Shown piece by piece: positions 47,029 to 55,985 of a stretch of DNA of 64,000 nucleotides. Position 1 is the first letter of the stretch. Each line of letters begins with the position of its first letter. Source of the DNA: an uncultured Eisenbergiella sp. (GTDB lineage Bacteria; Bacillota; Clostridia; Lachnospirales; Lachnospiraceae); contig CANQVD010000002.1 of assembly GCA_947627215.1 (NCBI GenBank), positions 1 to 64,000 of the forward strand. Reading direction: 5' to 3'. Made by a program: the position numbers and the translations under genes. The notes under the pieces were generated by a model. That model had not been told where the DNA came from. It ran no database searches and saw nothing but the letters and a program-made list of their open reading frames with translations.

Positions 47029-47838
47029 ATGCGGACAGAGAAACGGGAACCGGCCCGTCCGGAGGTGAGCGGGATCAAAAAATACAGAAACGAATGGAAA
47101 TATTACGGTACCTCAGGGGAGCTTCGTCTGATCGGCGTCCGGCTGGATGCAGCGCTCCAAAAGGATATCCACGGGGACCCGGCGGGGAAATACACGGTTC
47201 ACAGCCTTTATTTTGATGACTGGAGAGACAGTTGTGTGCGGGAAAATGACGCCGGAATATCGGAACGGGTGAAATACCGGATCCGCCGTTACGGAAACAA
47301 AGAGGGTCCTCTTTGGCTGGAACGCAAGGAAAAGGCCGGCGGCCGCTGTCATAAGGAAAGCTGTATGCTTTCTACGGAAGCGTATCGGGACATCCTGGAG
47401 CAGGATCCGGAGAAAGCGTTCTGGCGGGCGGAGGAGCCCCTGCTGAAACGCTTTTGTGTCCGGTGCATGGCGGACGGCTTTGTCCCGAAGGCTGTGATCG
47501 ACTACGAGAGGACCGCTTATGTGGATGAGATCCTGCATGTGCGCATCACGCTGGATGAGAATATTTCCGTTTCGGACGATTTTTCCCGTTTTACGGACGG
47601 AGATTACATCCGTTATCCGCTGCTGGACAAAAACCGGCATGTGCTGGAGGTGAAATTTGACGAGCTTCTGCCGGGATACGTCAAAAAGATCGTCACGGAG
47701 CGGAATCTGCTGTTTTCTTCCTTTTCCAAATATGCGCTGGGGAGAAAAAAACTGCAGAGTATGGGCCGGATACCGCTGTATCCGGATGTCGGTGTGCGGG
47801 AGCGCCCGCGGGAAAGGAAAGGAGTTCTGATCAAATGA
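47029..47838 (+). CDS. VTC-domain (polyphosphate polymerase-like) protein
   Basis: A protein of about 270 residues filling a VTC tunnel domain: YRNEWKYY at the start, SLYFDDWRD, VKYRIRRYG, LERKEK and VIDYERTAYVDE, with a late VLEVKFDELLPGYVKK. These basic and acidic residues line the polyphosphate tunnel in Vtc4-like enzymes. The frame opens at 46897, but a hairpin covers its first part. ATG 47029 is my choice; GTG 47065 or TTG 47005 are alternatives because no site has an ideal ribosome binding site. It overlaps the DUF4956 gene by 4 bases, and VTC-DUF4956-CotH operons are widespread in Firmicutes. Confidence 0.85.
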   Translation: MRTEKREPARPEVSGIKKYRNEWKYYGTSGELRLIGVRLDAALQKDIHGDPAGKYTVHSLYFDDWRDSCVRENDAGISERVKYRIRRYGNKEGPLWLERKEKAGGRCHKESCMLSTEAYRDILEQDPEKAFWRAEEPLLKRFCVRCMADGFVPKAVIDYERTAYVDEILHVRITLDENISVSDDFSRFTDGDYIRYPLLDKNRHVLEVKFDELLPGYVKKIVTERNLLFSSFSKYALGRKKLQSMGRIPLYPDVGVRERPRERKGVLIK

Positions 47839-48503
47839 ATGCTGTCGTTCGTGCGGTGGAAAATCTGGCCGGTGCGTTTCAAAATCCTGTTCTGGGAACG
47901 GGCGTTGTGCTGTCCGTGCTGCTCATGGTCCTGTTCCTGAGCGCTTATGAGTTCGTCGTCTACAGGCTGGTCTCTCACAGGGCCTTTTATAACCGCTCCT
48001 TCCATATCTGTGTCTCGGTGCTGCCCTTTTTTATTTCCACCATCATTTTATGCCTGCAGTCCAATATCGTGATCACGCTGGGAACCATCGGCGCCCTGGC
48101 GATCCTGCGTTTTCGGACGGCGGTGAAGGATCCCGTAGACATGCTTTATCTGCTCTGGTCCGTGCATATCGGCATTACCTGCGGGTGTCAGCTATACGAG
48201 ATCGCGGTGCTGACCTCCGTTATGGTAACGGTCGTGCTGCTGTGCATGGAGCATATCGTCATCGGCAGACGGCCCTTTGTGCTGGTACTGCACTGCGTGC
48301 CGGAAAAGGAGAACGCCATTCTGGAAGGCATACGCAGCCATACCAGAAAGTACCGGATCAAGAGCCGGAATTATACGGAGCGCGGAATGGACCTGGTGAT
48401 CGAACTGTCCGTGAAACGTCCGGAAGAGCTGGCGGAGAGCGTACGGGAGGCGGGAGCGGAGAAGTTCTCCGTCATCGAATATGACAGTGAGGATATTTTG
48501 TAA
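47835..48503 (+). CDS. DUF4956 membrane protein
   Basis: A 222-residue protein with three or four membrane helices in the first 140 residues (VVLSVLLMVLFLSAYEFVV, FFISTIILCLQSNIVITLG, VLTSVMVTVVLLCME), the family signature GTIGALAILRFRTAVKDP near residue 85, and a soluble C-terminal domain. It overlaps the VTC gene (ATGA) and is followed by cotH, the standard set. It probably links polyphosphate or nucleotide chemistry inside to the exported CotH protein. The biochemical role of the family is not established. Confidence 0.88.
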   Translation: MNAVVRAVENLAGAFQNPVLGTGVVLSVLLMVLFLSAYEFVVYRLVSHRAFYNRSFHICVSVLPFFISTIILCLQSNIVITLGTIGALAILRFRTAVKDPVDMLYLLWSVHIGITCGCQLYEIAVLTSVMVTVVLLCMEHIVIGRRPFVLVLHCVPEKENAILEGIRSHTRKYRIKSRNYTERGMDLVIELSVKRPEELAESVREAGAEKFSVIEYDSEDIL

Positions 48504-48557
48504 GGGAAAAGGCGTTCCGGACAGGAACCGCTGTGCGTTTGTGGGGAGAAGCCTGGT

Positions 48558-50756
48558 ATGAAAAAAATGGCGGGTCTGACCGTCCTGGCGCTGTCCGTGC
48601 TTTTGGGGGTATCTCTGCTCTGCATGGCGGCGGGAACGGTCCGATACTCGGAATGTGTGGTTTCAAAAGAACAGTTTGAGCGGATCAGAGAGGGGCGCAC
48701 AGAAGCCTGTGATCTGCTGGAGGAACTGGTCTTTGAGGAGGAAACGCTTTTTTTCGATCCTCAGGATCGGACATTTTATTATTCCCTGAACGAGGGAAGC
48801 CGGGAGGGGAGGAATCCCGGCGTGCGTGCTAAGGGAGGCGGAGGGCCGGTAAAGATCGTTTTTCTGGAGGAAGACCGTCCGGAAGGGCCGGCCGGGGAAA
48901 AGGACGGCGCGGCAGCAGGCATCACGGAGGAGGAGATCCGGAATAATCGGGCCATCTTTGTTCTCGCTTATACGGAGGACAGGTATGCGGAGTATGTGCT
49001 GCGGTGTACGACCCTGCCCCTGATGAACATCGAAACCGACGCGGAAGTACAGAACGGGGAACAGATCGGGGAAGAGGCTGTTTCCATGCGCGTCACGCTG
49101 TATGACAATCGGGCGGGAGCGGCGCAGAGAGTCACGGTATCCGACGGTTCGATCCATGTGCGGGGAAATACCACGAAGCTGCTTCCCAAAAAAGGCTACC
49201 GTTTTTCCCTGACGCAGGAGTCCGTGGGCGATCATACGCGTTCCAATGCCGTCTCCCTGCTGGGGATGCGTCAGGATGACGACTGGCTGCTGTATCCGGC
49301 TTATAACGATCAGGAAAAGATCCGCAACGTCTTTTCCGCCAATCTGTGGAAATATTCCTGCGGGACGGACAACGCGGAGAAGATCGACACGGGGATGGAA
49401 TATAAGTATCTGGAGTTGTTTTTTAACGGGGTTTATTGGGGACTGTATGCCCTGGGGTATCCCATAGACGAAAAGCAGCTTCTGCTGGATCCGGCCTCCG
49501 GAGACGAGGTTCTTTACAAAGGTGTCAGTTGGTTCGCGGACGGCACGATTTCCTTCGGCGGCGCCGGTGTGAGCGGGTTTCGGATCAAGGGACTGGAAAA
49601 CGAACGGGCGCAGAACTGGGGACCGCTGCTGGAGTATTACTGCGATCTGGACCGGTATCGGGAGGAGGATGAGAAGCTTCTGGCGGGGATCGATCTGGAC
49701 AATGCCATCGATATTTATCTCTTTGTGAATCTGATCCAGGGCGTGGATCATGCCATGGGGGGAAAGAACATCAAAAATCTGTATCTGGCGCTCAGGGAGG
49801 GAGAGTATGGACCCACCGCCCTTTACTGTCCCTGGGATATGGATCTCACATGGGGCAGCTCCTTCGTCAATGATCTGCGTGTGAATCTTTCCGCCCCCTA
49901 TGAGCTGACGCCGTCAAATCACGTGCTCATGCACAGCGGATATCTCAACCAGCTCCTGGTCAACGGAGCGGATCCCGTCTGGGAAGCGCTGCTTGAAAAA
50001 TACCGTACCCTGCGAAGAACGGGCTGGTCGGAGGAACGTATCGATGCCCTGCTGAAGGAATATGAGGCGGATATCTATGATTCCGGCGCTTATCTGCGGG
50101 AAATGGCGCGCTGGCCGGAGGGCTCCTACAGAGATCCCGGGGAGCGCCTGGATACCTTCCGCACCTATGTGACGGAGCGTCTTAGGGCGATGGATGCTTA
50201 TTATGAGGAGCTGGAGCTTTCCCGGGAGGATGGCAGAAACGCGTATGAGCTTCAGGTACAGGCCGATTCCTGTACCAGCCTGCCGCTTTATCTGGAAATG
50301 CTGGCGGCCGCGGGAAAGCCCGCCATCATCCGGATCGGCAATCCGGATGTCTGGCAGGATGTTTCCCTGCGCAGACTGTTTCGGAGGCTGGGCGTACCGG
50401 AAAGGGCGATGGAACCGGGGACCGTGCTGATCGCGGCGGGCGGTTTCAGGGATGCAGACGGATCAGACGTGGAACGGGAGACGGCGGCCCTGGATGAGGA
50501 ACAGGCGGCGCAGGGCGCGGCGTCGCCGGTCGGCAGTCTGCGGCTGGCTGTAAACGATGCAGGCGGTTATGAGGTATACCGGAACGGAGGAGCCTGCTTC
50601 AGCGGGTTGTGGGAAAATCCGGACGAGGACATCCGGATCGTGCTGCTGGACGTTCGGACAGGGGGCGTTGCGGATGATGTGCTGTTTTCCTGTGAGCTGA
50701 CAGAGGGGAGCTTTACGGTCATGGGGGCCGGGAGGATCCCTCATGAAGATGGCTGA
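48558..50756 (+). CDS. CotH-family protein kinase, secreted
   Basis: A 732-residue protein with a signal-anchor (LTVLALSVLLGVSLLCMAAG, about residues 6-25) and a CotH kinase domain at about 200-480: a strand with SIHVRGNTTKLLPKKGYRFSL, the aromatic YPAYNDQEKIRNVF region and the acidic catalytic segment YCPWDMDLTWGSSF (about 423). The C-terminal 200 residues are a separate domain. CotH proteins phosphorylate secreted or spore-coat proteins. It is third in the VTC-DUF4956-CotH operon and may use the polyphosphate or nucleotide supplied by it (inference). Confidence 0.87.
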   Translation: MKKMAGLTVLALSVLLGVSLLCMAAGTVRYSECVVSKEQFERIREGRTEACDLLEELVFEEETLFFDPQDRTFYYSLNEGSREGRNPGVRAKGGGGPVKIVFLEEDRPEGPAGEKDGAAAGITEEEIRNNRAIFVLAYTEDRYAEYVLRCTTLPLMNIETDAEVQNGEQIGEEAVSMRVTLYDNRAGAAQRVTVSDGSIHVRGNTTKLLPKKGYRFSLTQESVGDHTRSNAVSLLGMRQDDDWLLYPAYNDQEKIRNVFSANLWKYSCGTDNAEKIDTGMEYKYLELFFNGVYWGLYALGYPIDEKQLLLDPASGDEVLYKGVSWFADGTISFGGAGVSGFRIKGLENERAQNWGPLLEYYCDLDRYREEDEKLLAGIDLDNAIDIYLFVNLIQGVDHAMGGKNIKNLYLALREGEYGPTALYCPWDMDLTWGSSFVNDLRVNLSAPYELTPSNHVLMHSGYLNQLLVNGADPVWEALLEKYRTLRRTGWSEERIDALLKEYEADIYDSGAYLREMARWPEGSYRDPGERLDTFRTYVTERLRAMDAYYEELELSREDGRNAYELQVQADSCTSLPLYLEMLAAAGKPAIIRIGNPDVWQDVSLRRLFRRLGVPERAMEPGTVLIAAGGFRDADGSDVERETAALDEEQAAQGAASPVGSLRLAVNDAGGYEVYRNGGACFSGLWENPDEDIRIVLLDVRTGGVADDVLFSCELTEGSFTVMGAGRIPHEDG

Positions 50757-50851
50757 TGCGCTCACTTTTGGTTGCGCTTTTCCGCTTTTCGTTTTACAAT
50801 AAGGGTATCTGTTTACAAAAGACTGTGACGCAGAAGGAAGGTTGGTGGAGC

Positions 50852-51490
50852 ATGAAAATCACATGGATCGGACACTCCTGTTTCCGGGTGGAGACGGAGA
50901 ACTGGTCGGTTGTTCTGGACCCTTACGCGGACGGGTCCGTGCCGGGATACCGGCCGGTGCGGGAGCGCGCGAACCAGGTGCTGTGCAGCCATGAGCACGG
51001 GGATCACAATGCGAGAAGCTGCGTGACGGTCGTGCCTCCGGCGGAGGGTGCGGTGCCGCTGCAGGTGACGGACCTGCCAAGTTACCATGACGATGTAAAG
51101 GGCGCGAAGCGCGGCCCGAACACGATCCGCCTGATTTCGGACGGCGTGCACAGGATTGCCCATCTGGGGGACCTGGGCTGCAGACCGGAGCCGGAGCAGA
51201 TGGAGGCGCTCACGGGCCTGGATCTTCTGATGATTCCGGTGGGCGGTTTTTTCACCATCGATGCGGCGCAGGCGGCCGGACTGGTCCGGGAGCTGAAGCC
51301 GAAGCGCGTGATCCCGATGCATTATCGGAGCGCGGAAGGCGGCTACGATGTGATCGGCACAGTGGAGCCTTTTTTGCGTGAAATGAAAAATGTCATCAGG
51401 CCGGAGAGCGCGCAGTATGAACTGGGCGGGGAAGCGTGCCCGGAGCCCGCGCCGCTGGTGATCGTTCTGGCCCCTCAGAACGGAGAATAA
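50852..51490 (+). CDS. MBL-fold metal-dependent hydrolase
   Basis: A 212-residue metallo-beta-lactamase-fold protein of the UPF0173/UlaG-like branch: KITWIGHSCFRVE at the N-terminus, metal motif SHEHGDHNA at about residues 47-55, HLGDLG near 105 and PMHYR near 155. The frame runs back to 50756 but GGTGGAG directly before ATG 50852 fixes the start. Substrate unknown. It is apparently monocistronic with a terminator after it. Confidence 0.88.
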   Translation: MKITWIGHSCFRVETENWSVVLDPYADGSVPGYRPVRERANQVLCSHEHGDHNARSCVTVVPPAEGAVPLQVTDLPSYHDDVKGAKRGPNTIRLISDGVHRIAHLGDLGCRPEPEQMEALTGLDLLMIPVGGFFTIDAAQAAGLVRELKPKRVIPMHYRSAEGGYDVIGTVEPFLREMKNVIRPESAQYELGGEACPEPAPLVIVLAPQNGE

Positions 51491-51533
51491 ATCGGTTGTA
51501 CGGAAGATGGCGGTATGTCCGCGAGAGAGAGAC

Positions 51534-51568
51534 GGCTGCGGTTTCTTTGAAATCGCGGCCGCTTTTTT
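51534..51568 (+). terminator. Intrinsic terminator after the MBL-fold gene
   Basis: GCGGTTTC and GAAATCGC form a stem extended by GGC/GCC, followed by GCTTTTTT. Confidence 0.75.
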
Positions 51569-51661
51569 CGGGAAATGCAAAAAATATGACCAAAAAAAGT
51601 ATTTGATCGCTACATTTTCCTGTAAAGTTATGCAGAGAATTACATATTGGAAAATATAGTG

Positions 51662-51690
51662 TTGCCAGACGGAGAATTATGGTGTAAAAT
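51662..51690 (+). promoter_or_regulatory. Predicted promoter of the HTH gene at 51779
   Basis: TTGCCA (51662-51667) and TAAAAT (51685-51690) with a 17-base spacer. Confidence 0.6.
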
Positions 51691-51778
51691 AGGGGGAACG
51701 GGCATGGCAGTGTGTGCGCGGAAGGAAGATTATTGATCGAATCAAACCGATATTAAATATTATGATGGAGGAGATACC

Positions 51779-52114
51779 ATGACGAAAGCACAGATTTTGA
51801 AGAAAGAGATTTTGAGCCAGTACCGAAGCGTAAGGCAGTTTGCGCTGGAGATGCAGATTCCTTACAGCACACTGGTGACCGCCCTGGAAAGAGGAATTGA
51901 CGGGATGGCCTATGGGACGGTGATCAAGATGTGCAACAAGCTGAATTTAAATCCGGTGGATTTCAGTTCTCTGGAGCGGGATACCACGATCAGCGAGCAG
52001 TTGCTGGAAAACCATGTAATGCAGTATTATGTGAAGCTCAATCAGGAAGGCCGGGACAAGATCCTGGGACTGATGGAGGATTTCATTCAGATCAAGAAAT
52101 ATAAGGTGAAATGA
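51779..52114 (+). CDS. Small XRE-like HTH regulator
   Basis: A 111-residue protein. Residues 15-55 form an HTH of the lambda-repressor type (SVRQFALEMQIPYSTLVTALERG), followed by KMCNKLNLNPVDF, the usual last helix. The C-terminal 50 residues are helical and may dimerise. ATGGAGGAGATACC precedes the ATG. It lies in its own unit between the MBL-fold gene and glf. Target unknown; autoregulation is likely for this type. Confidence 0.85.
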   Translation: MTKAQILKKEILSQYRSVRQFALEMQIPYSTLVTALERGIDGMAYGTVIKMCNKLNLNPVDFSSLERDTTISEQLLENHVMQYYVKLNQEGRDKILGLMEDFIQIKKYKVK

Positions 52115-52168
52115 TCGGCGGCTGAACGGCCCGCGGCAGGGGCACGGACAGCGGATGAAAGGAAAAAG

Positions 52169-53290
52169 ATGCATTATGATTATCTGATAGCCGGAACAGG
52201 ATTGTTCGCCGCCGTATTTGCGCATGAGATGCGCGCGCGCGGCAGGAAGGTCCTTCTGGTAGAGAAGCGGGATCATATTGCGGGGAACATATATACCGAA
52301 AAAGTGATGGGCATCAATGTGCACAGATATGGTGCCCATATTTTTCACACCTCTGACAGAGAAGTATGGGATTATGTGAACCGCTTTGCGGAATTCAATC
52401 ATTACATCAATTCCCCGGTAGCGGTTTACCGGGATGAGCTTTACAACCTTCCTTTTAATATGAACACCTTCAGCCGTCTGTGGAATGTGCGCACACCGGC
52501 GCAGGCAAAGGCGAAAATCGCGGAGCAGATCGGGGCGCTTCACATCGCGGAGCCCCGGAATCTGGAGGAGCAGGCTCTTTCCCTGGCGGGACGCGACGTG
52601 TATGAGAAGCTGGTGAAGGGCTATACCGAGAAACAGTGGGGCAGGGACTGCCGGGAGCTTCCCGCTTTCATCATTAAACGGCTGCCTCTGCGCTTCACCT
52701 TTGACAACAACTATTTCAACGATCCGTATCAGGGGATTCCCAAAGGCGGTTATACGCAGATCGTAGAGCGGCTGCTGGACGGCTGCACGGTGCGCACCGG
52801 GATTTCCTGTCAGGAGTTCATCCGACAGAATGCCGAAAAGCCGGAAGACCTGCGCGACAGTTGGGACAGACTCCTCTATACGGGCATGATTGACGAATAT
52901 TATGGCTACTGCTATGGCGCTCTGGAATACCGTTCTCTCCGTTTTGAGACGCAGGAGCTGCCGGAGGAGGAGAATTACCAGGGCAATGCGGTGGTCAACT
53001 ACACGGAGCGGGAAGTGCCCTGGACGCGCATCATCGAGCATAAGCATTTTGAATTCGGGACAGGCGCGGGTACGGTCATCACGAAGGAGTATCCCGCGGA
53101 GTGGAAGCCGGGGGACGAGCCCTATTATCCCATCAACGATGAGAAAAACGGGCGGCTTTACGAGCGGTACGCGCAGCTTGCCGCGCGGGAGGAGAACGTT
53201 CTCTTCGGCGGCCGCCTGGGACAGTACCGATATTACGACATGGACAAGGTGATCCGCAGCGCTCTGGATCTGGCCGCTGCGCAGCGGTAA
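52169..53290 (+). CDS. glf: UDP-galactopyranose mutase
   Basis: A 373-residue flavoenzyme that converts UDP-galactopyranose to UDP-galactofuranose for surface polysaccharides. It begins YDYLIAGTGLFAAVFAHEM, the FAD-binding motif, then VEKRDHIAGNIYTE, GAHIFHTSDREVW and KGYTEKQWG, all characteristic of Glf. The conserved arginines that hold the diphosphate lie in EYRSLRFET and GGRLGQYRYYDMD. GAAAGGAAAAAG precedes the ATG. No other polysaccharide genes are adjacent. Confidence 0.96.
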   Translation: MHYDYLIAGTGLFAAVFAHEMRARGRKVLLVEKRDHIAGNIYTEKVMGINVHRYGAHIFHTSDREVWDYVNRFAEFNHYINSPVAVYRDELYNLPFNMNTFSRLWNVRTPAQAKAKIAEQIGALHIAEPRNLEEQALSLAGRDVYEKLVKGYTEKQWGRDCRELPAFIIKRLPLRFTFDNNYFNDPYQGIPKGGYTQIVERLLDGCTVRTGISCQEFIRQNAEKPEDLRDSWDRLLYTGMIDEYYGYCYGALEYRSLRFETQELPEEENYQGNAVVNYTEREVPWTRIIEHKHFEFGTGAGTVITKEYPAEWKPGDEPYYPINDEKNGRLYERYAQLAAREENVLFGGRLGQYRYYDMDKVIRSALDLAAAQR

Positions 53291-53642
53291 CACCGCCCGC
53301 AGAAGCGCCTGCTCTCCGGGGGCCTGCACTTTTTGTGGGCGGTGTTATCGCTGATATTGCGCGAATATTGTGGATTTTTTACTTGACGCGTACCCGTTCC
53401 TGTGCTATAGTCGAATAGCAAGATGGATTCAGGGTCTTTTTTTTATGCTCTGATTTGTGGCAGCGGGGGGTTCGCGGAGCGGATTTTTCGCTGTGTCCGT
53501 ATGGCGCCGGCCAGCGCAGAGCATCCCACACCGAAAAAAGACCTCTACACATACAGGGCAGTCCGCGGCTTTCGGCCGCCGCTTTCGGCGGGGCGGGAGG
53601 AACCGGACGGAGAAAAGGAAAGCTTCACGCGGAGGTAGAGAA
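53291..53642 (+). other. Intergenic region before rpmG
   Basis: No gene is supported. A long imperfect inverted repeat AACACCGCCC/GGGCGGTGTT (53289-53348) follows glf and may terminate it, although no T-run follows. The rpmG promoter lies at 53383. Downstream of it the leader is about 225 bases long and GC-rich. Confidence 0.5.
53383..53411 (+). promoter_or_regulatory. Promoter of the rpmG-secE-nusG operon
   Basis: TTGACG (53383-53388) and TATAGT (53406-53411) with a 17-base spacer, immediately upstream of the translation-related cluster. Confidence 0.75.
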
Positions 53643-53792
53643 ATGCGTACAAGGATCACACTGGCATGTACAGAATGCAAACAGCGGAATTACAATACGA
53701 CCAAGGATAAGAAGACGCATCCCGACAGGATGGAGATTAAGAAGTATTGCAGGTTCTGCAAGCGTCACACGACGCATAAGGAGACGAAATAA
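53643..53792 (+). CDS. rpmG: 50S ribosomal protein L33
   Basis: A 49-residue protein with the zinc-ribbon form of L33: two CxxC pairs, CTEC near residue 9 and CRFC near 37. The four-cysteine (C+) form needs zinc. CGGAGGTAGAGA precedes the ATG. It is the first gene of the rpmG-secE-nusG operon as in other Firmicutes. Confidence 0.95.
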   Translation: MRTRITLACTECKQRNYNTTKDKKTHPDRMEIKKYCRFCKRHTTHKETK

Positions 53793-53824
53793 GCCATCTC
53801 CCTGTGTCTGGAAAGGAGTTTCGT

Positions 53825-54022
53825 ATGCCAAAGGAAGGAAAGACACCTGGAACGAAGTTCTTTGACGGTGTCAAAGCCGAATTTAAAAAGATCATCTGGC
53901 CGGACAGGGATACTCTGTTGAAGCAGTCCGTTGTCGTTGTCGCCATTACGATTGTTCTGGGCGTGATCATCGCTCTGGTCGATATGATCGTGCAGTATGG
54001 CGTCAATTTCGTGACGATGTGA
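53825..54022 (+). CDS. secE: Protein translocase subunit SecE
   Basis: A 65-residue single-helix SecE of the short Firmicutes type: cytoplasmic amphipathic VKAEFKKIIWPDR followed by one membrane helix (VVVVAITIVLGVIIALVDMIV). It holds SecY together in the translocase. GGAAAGGAGTTTCGT fixes ATG 53825. It lies between rpmG and nusG as usual. Confidence 0.95.
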   Translation: MPKEGKTPGTKFFDGVKAEFKKIIWPDRDTLLKQSVVVVAITIVLGVIIALVDMIVQYGVNFVTM

Positions 54023-54038
54023 CGGTGAGGAGAATTGT

Positions 54039-54557
54039 ATGGCAGAAGCAAAATGGTATGTGGCGCATACCTATTCCGGATATGAGAACAAGGTGAAAGC
54101 CGACCTTGAGAAGACCATCGAGAACCGGCACCTGGAGGAAGAGATTCTGGAGGTCCGCGTCCCCATGCAGGAAGTCGTGGAGATGAAGAACGGCGCGCGC
54201 AGGACCGTGCAGAAGAAGCTGTTTCCGGGATATGTGCTGGTCAACATGATCATGAACGATGACACCTGGTATGTCGTCCGCAACACCAGAGGCGTGACCG
54301 GCTTCGTCGGGCCGGGGAGCAAGCCCGTCCCCCTGACGGAGGCGGAGATGAAACCGCTGGGGATCCGGTCGGAGACCGTCACCATCGATTTCACGGAGGG
54401 GGATGCGATCGTTGTCGTCGCCGGACCGTGGAAGGACACGGTGGGCGTTGTACAGAAGATCGATCACAACAAACAGACCGCGACCATCAACGTGGAGCTG
54501 TTCGGCAGGGACACGCCCGTGGAGCTGGGATTCGCGGAAGTGAGGAAGCTGCAGTGA
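54039..54557 (+). CDS. nusG: Transcription termination/antitermination protein NusG
   Basis: A 172-residue NusG with the N-terminal NGN domain (KWYVAHTYSGYENKVKADL, PGYVLVNMIMND, TRGVTGFVG) and a C-terminal KOW domain (EGDAIVVVAGPWKDTVGVVQ). It binds RNA polymerase and couples it to ribosomes. GGTGAGGAG precedes the ATG. Position after secE is canonical. Confidence 0.96.
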   Translation: MAEAKWYVAHTYSGYENKVKADLEKTIENRHLEEEILEVRVPMQEVVEMKNGARRTVQKKLFPGYVLVNMIMNDDTWYVVRNTRGVTGFVGPGSKPVPLTEAEMKPLGIRSETVTIDFTEGDAIVVVAGPWKDTVGVVQKIDHNKQTATINVELFGRDTPVELGFAEVRKLQ

Positions 54558-54688
54558 GGTTATCCGCTGCATGCGGAATGAGCGTTCGCCGGAGGGCTCT
54601 GCCGGGCCGTCCGTTGAGCTGTGGAAGCAGCGCCCCGTCCGGGGGAGTACGCTGCGCCATACCACATTATATTTAGGAGGTGCCTAAA

Positions 54689-55114
54689 ATGGCAAAAAAA
54701 GTTACCGGTTATATCAAGTTACAGATTCCCGCTGGCAAGGCGACACCGGCCCCTCCGGTCGGCCCCGCGCTCGGTCAGCACGGCGTCAACATCATGGAGT
54801 TCACCAAGCAGTTTAATGCCAGGACCGCTGATAAGGGCGACGTCATCATCCCGGTGGTCATCACCGTGTATGCGGACAGAAGCTTCAGCTTCATTACCAA
54901 GACTCCGCCTGCCGCGGTGCTGCTGAAGAAGGCCTGCAATTTAAAGAGCGGATCCGCGACGCCCAACAAGGCCAAGGTCGCCACGATCTCCAAAGATAAG
55001 GTCCGCGAGATCGCGGAGCTGAAAATGCCCGATCTGAACGCGGCGAGCGTGGAAGCCGCCATGAGCATGATCGCCGGTACGGCGAGAAGCATGGGCATCG
55101 TCGTAGAGGACTGA
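54689..55114 (+). CDS. rplK: 50S ribosomal protein L11
   Basis: A 141-residue L11: [21 protein letters not shown] at the N-terminus and the rRNA-binding C-terminal domain ending [28 protein letters not shown] precedes ATG 54689. Normal length and position between nusG and rplA. Confidence 0.97.
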   Translation: MAKKVTGYIKLQIPAGKATPAPPVGPALGQHGVNIMEFTKQFNARTADKGDVIIPVVITVYADRSFSFITKTPPAAVLLKKACNLKSGSATPNKAKVATISKDKVREIAELKMPDLNAASVEAAMSMIAGTARSMGIVVED

Positions 55115-55216
55115 CCGTCTGGCGACCGGCGGCCCCGAGCAGGCTGCCGAAGAGTATAAATCTGGGAGTAACGGCCCGAAGAGGCGTTACGTTATCAACC
55201 AATGGAGGAAATGAAC

Positions 55217-55909
55217 ATGAAGCATGGTAAGAAATATCGCGAGACCGCCAAGCTGGTGGACCGCGCAACCTTTTATGAGCCCACAGATGCGATCGCGCTG
55301 GTGAAGAAGACTGCGGTGGCGAAGTTTGACGAGACGGTCGAGGTCCATATCCGGACCGGCTGCGACGGCCGTCATGCGGAGCAGCAGGTTCGCGGCGCGG
55401 TGGTGCTGCCCAATGGCACGGGCAAGACGGTAAGGGTACTCGTGTTTGCCAAGGGAACGAAGCTGGATGAGGCGCAGGCGGCCGGTGCGGATTTCGTGGG
55501 CGGCGACGAGCTGATCCCGAGGATCCAGCACGACGGATGGCTGGACTTTGACGTGGTGGTGGCTACCCCCGATATGATGGGCGTGGTAGGACGTCTCGGC
55601 CGTATCCTGGGCCCCAAGGGTCTGATGCCCAACCCCAAGGCCGGCACCGTCACCATGGATGTGACCAAGGCCATCAAGGATATCAAAGCCGGTAAGATCG
55701 AGTACCGGCTTGACAAGTCCAACATTATCCACGCGCCCATCGGCAAGGCTTCCTTTACGCAGGAGGCACTGGAGGAAAACTATAACGCGCTGATCGACGC
55801 GATCGCCAAGGCGAGGCCCAGCGTCCTGAAGGGTCAGTATATGAAGAGCGTTACGCTGGCGACCACGATGGGCCCCGGCGTGAAGGTTTCCACGGCGAAA
55901 TATAATTAG
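55217..55909 (+). CDS. rplA: 50S ribosomal protein L1
   Basis: A 230-residue L1 with [12 protein letters not shown] at the start, the [19 protein letters not shown] segment (a slightly divergent form of the usual LGVDPRHADQQVRG) and [15 protein letters not shown] in the middle. ATG 55202 is in frame but its own codons form the GGAGGA site for ATG 55217. A GTAACG/CGTTAC hairpin lies in the short rplK-rplA gap. Confidence 0.96.
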   Translation: MKHGKKYRETAKLVDRATFYEPTDAIALVKKTAVAKFDETVEVHIRTGCDGRHAEQQVRGAVVLPNGTGKTVRVLVFAKGTKLDEAQAAGADFVGGDELIPRIQHDGWLDFDVVVATPDMMGVVGRLGRILGPKGLMPNPKAGTVTMDVTKAIKDIKAGKIEYRLDKSNIIHAPIGKASFTQEALEENYNALIDAIAKARPSVLKGQYMKSVTLATTMGPGVKVSTAKYN

Positions 55910-55929
55910 AAACGAAGAACCAAAGCAGA

Positions 55930-55956
55930 CCCCGGCCCCGTCAAGGCCGGGGTTTT
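55930..55956 (+). terminator. Intrinsic terminator after rplA
   Basis: CCCCGGCC pairs perfectly with GGCCGGGG and is followed by TTTT. It separates rplKA from the inserted capA-like gene and from rplJL. Confidence 0.85.
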
Positions 55957-55985
55957 GAAACCTGTTCCGGAGGGACGGTCCGCCC

